From Methylobacillus flagellatus KT (GTDB lineage Bacteria; Pseudomonadota; Gammaproteobacteria; Burkholderiales; Methylophilaceae), in contig NC_007947.1 in assembly GCF_000013705.1 (NCBI RefSeq), forward strand, positions 2,907,518 through 2,971,517: a DNA stretch of 64,000 nucleotides, written 5' to 3'. The position numbers and the translations under genes were made by a program. Below the pieces are notes generated by a model, which worked only from the letters and a program-made list of their open reading frames with translations, was not told the origin of the DNA and did no database searches. Of the stretch, positions 63,901 to 64,000 are shown piece by piece. Position 1 is the first letter of the stretch. Every line of letters begins with the position of its first letter.

Positions 63901-64000
63901 GTTGTGGCAAACAGGCTAGAATCATCAATCCGGTGGCTGGGAAATCGGGCTCGAGGAACCCGGCACCTGAACCATAACAACAAGCAGGCAGGCGTCCGTC

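Overview
The window looks like the replication-origin-proximal end of a betaproteobacterial chromosome. The order rpmH-rnpA-yidD-yidC-mnmE-mnmG-rsmG-parA-parB-atpIBEFHAGDC-glmU-glmS, with a DnaA box beyond rpmH, is typical of that position. Protein character (PEP-CTERM proteins, betaproteobacterial ATP synthase and GlmS/GlmU types) suggests a Methylophilaceae methylotroph such as Methylobacillus. That assignment is inference; no rRNA is present to confirm it.

Region 1 (1 to about 25,730) is most of a Mu-like transposable prophage, cut by the left window edge. From a central divergent control region (about 14.56-14.69 kb) a leftward transcript carries an accessory cassette of membrane and lipoprotein genes, a lysis cassette (amidase, holin, Rz with nested Rz1), Mu gp24-28-type genes, portal, a putative carbohydrate-binding/NodB-like protein, an F-like head protein, a protease-capsid fusion and the first tail-connector genes. 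A rightward early transcript carries a Ner/Cro-like protein, regulators, a DDE transposase (A), its AAA+ partner (B), an HU protein, gp49-, MazG-, GemA- and Mor-like proteins, and ends in a repeat-rich phage terminus at about 25.73 kb.

Region 2 (about 25.7-43.8 kb) is host chromosome with accessory character: two start-less gene remnants, a DUF2789 protein, a PEP-CTERM protein, a Sel1-repeat protein, a very long glutamate-synthase-like protein followed by a CysJ-type diflavin reductase, an orphan FecR, a PAS-GGDEF-EAL protein, and an OmpR-type two-component pair whose kinase appears to lack its N box.

Region 3 (43.8-64.0 kb) is the conserved origin-proximal block on the minus strand: glmS, glmU, the complete F0F1-ATPase operon, parB, parA, rsmG, mnmG, mnmE, yidC, yidD, rnpA and rpmH. 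It is interrupted by one plus-strand PEP-CTERM choice-of-anchor A gene. Two perfect parS sites, 50 bp apart, lie between mnmG and that gene. No tRNA, rRNA or CRISPR array was seen.
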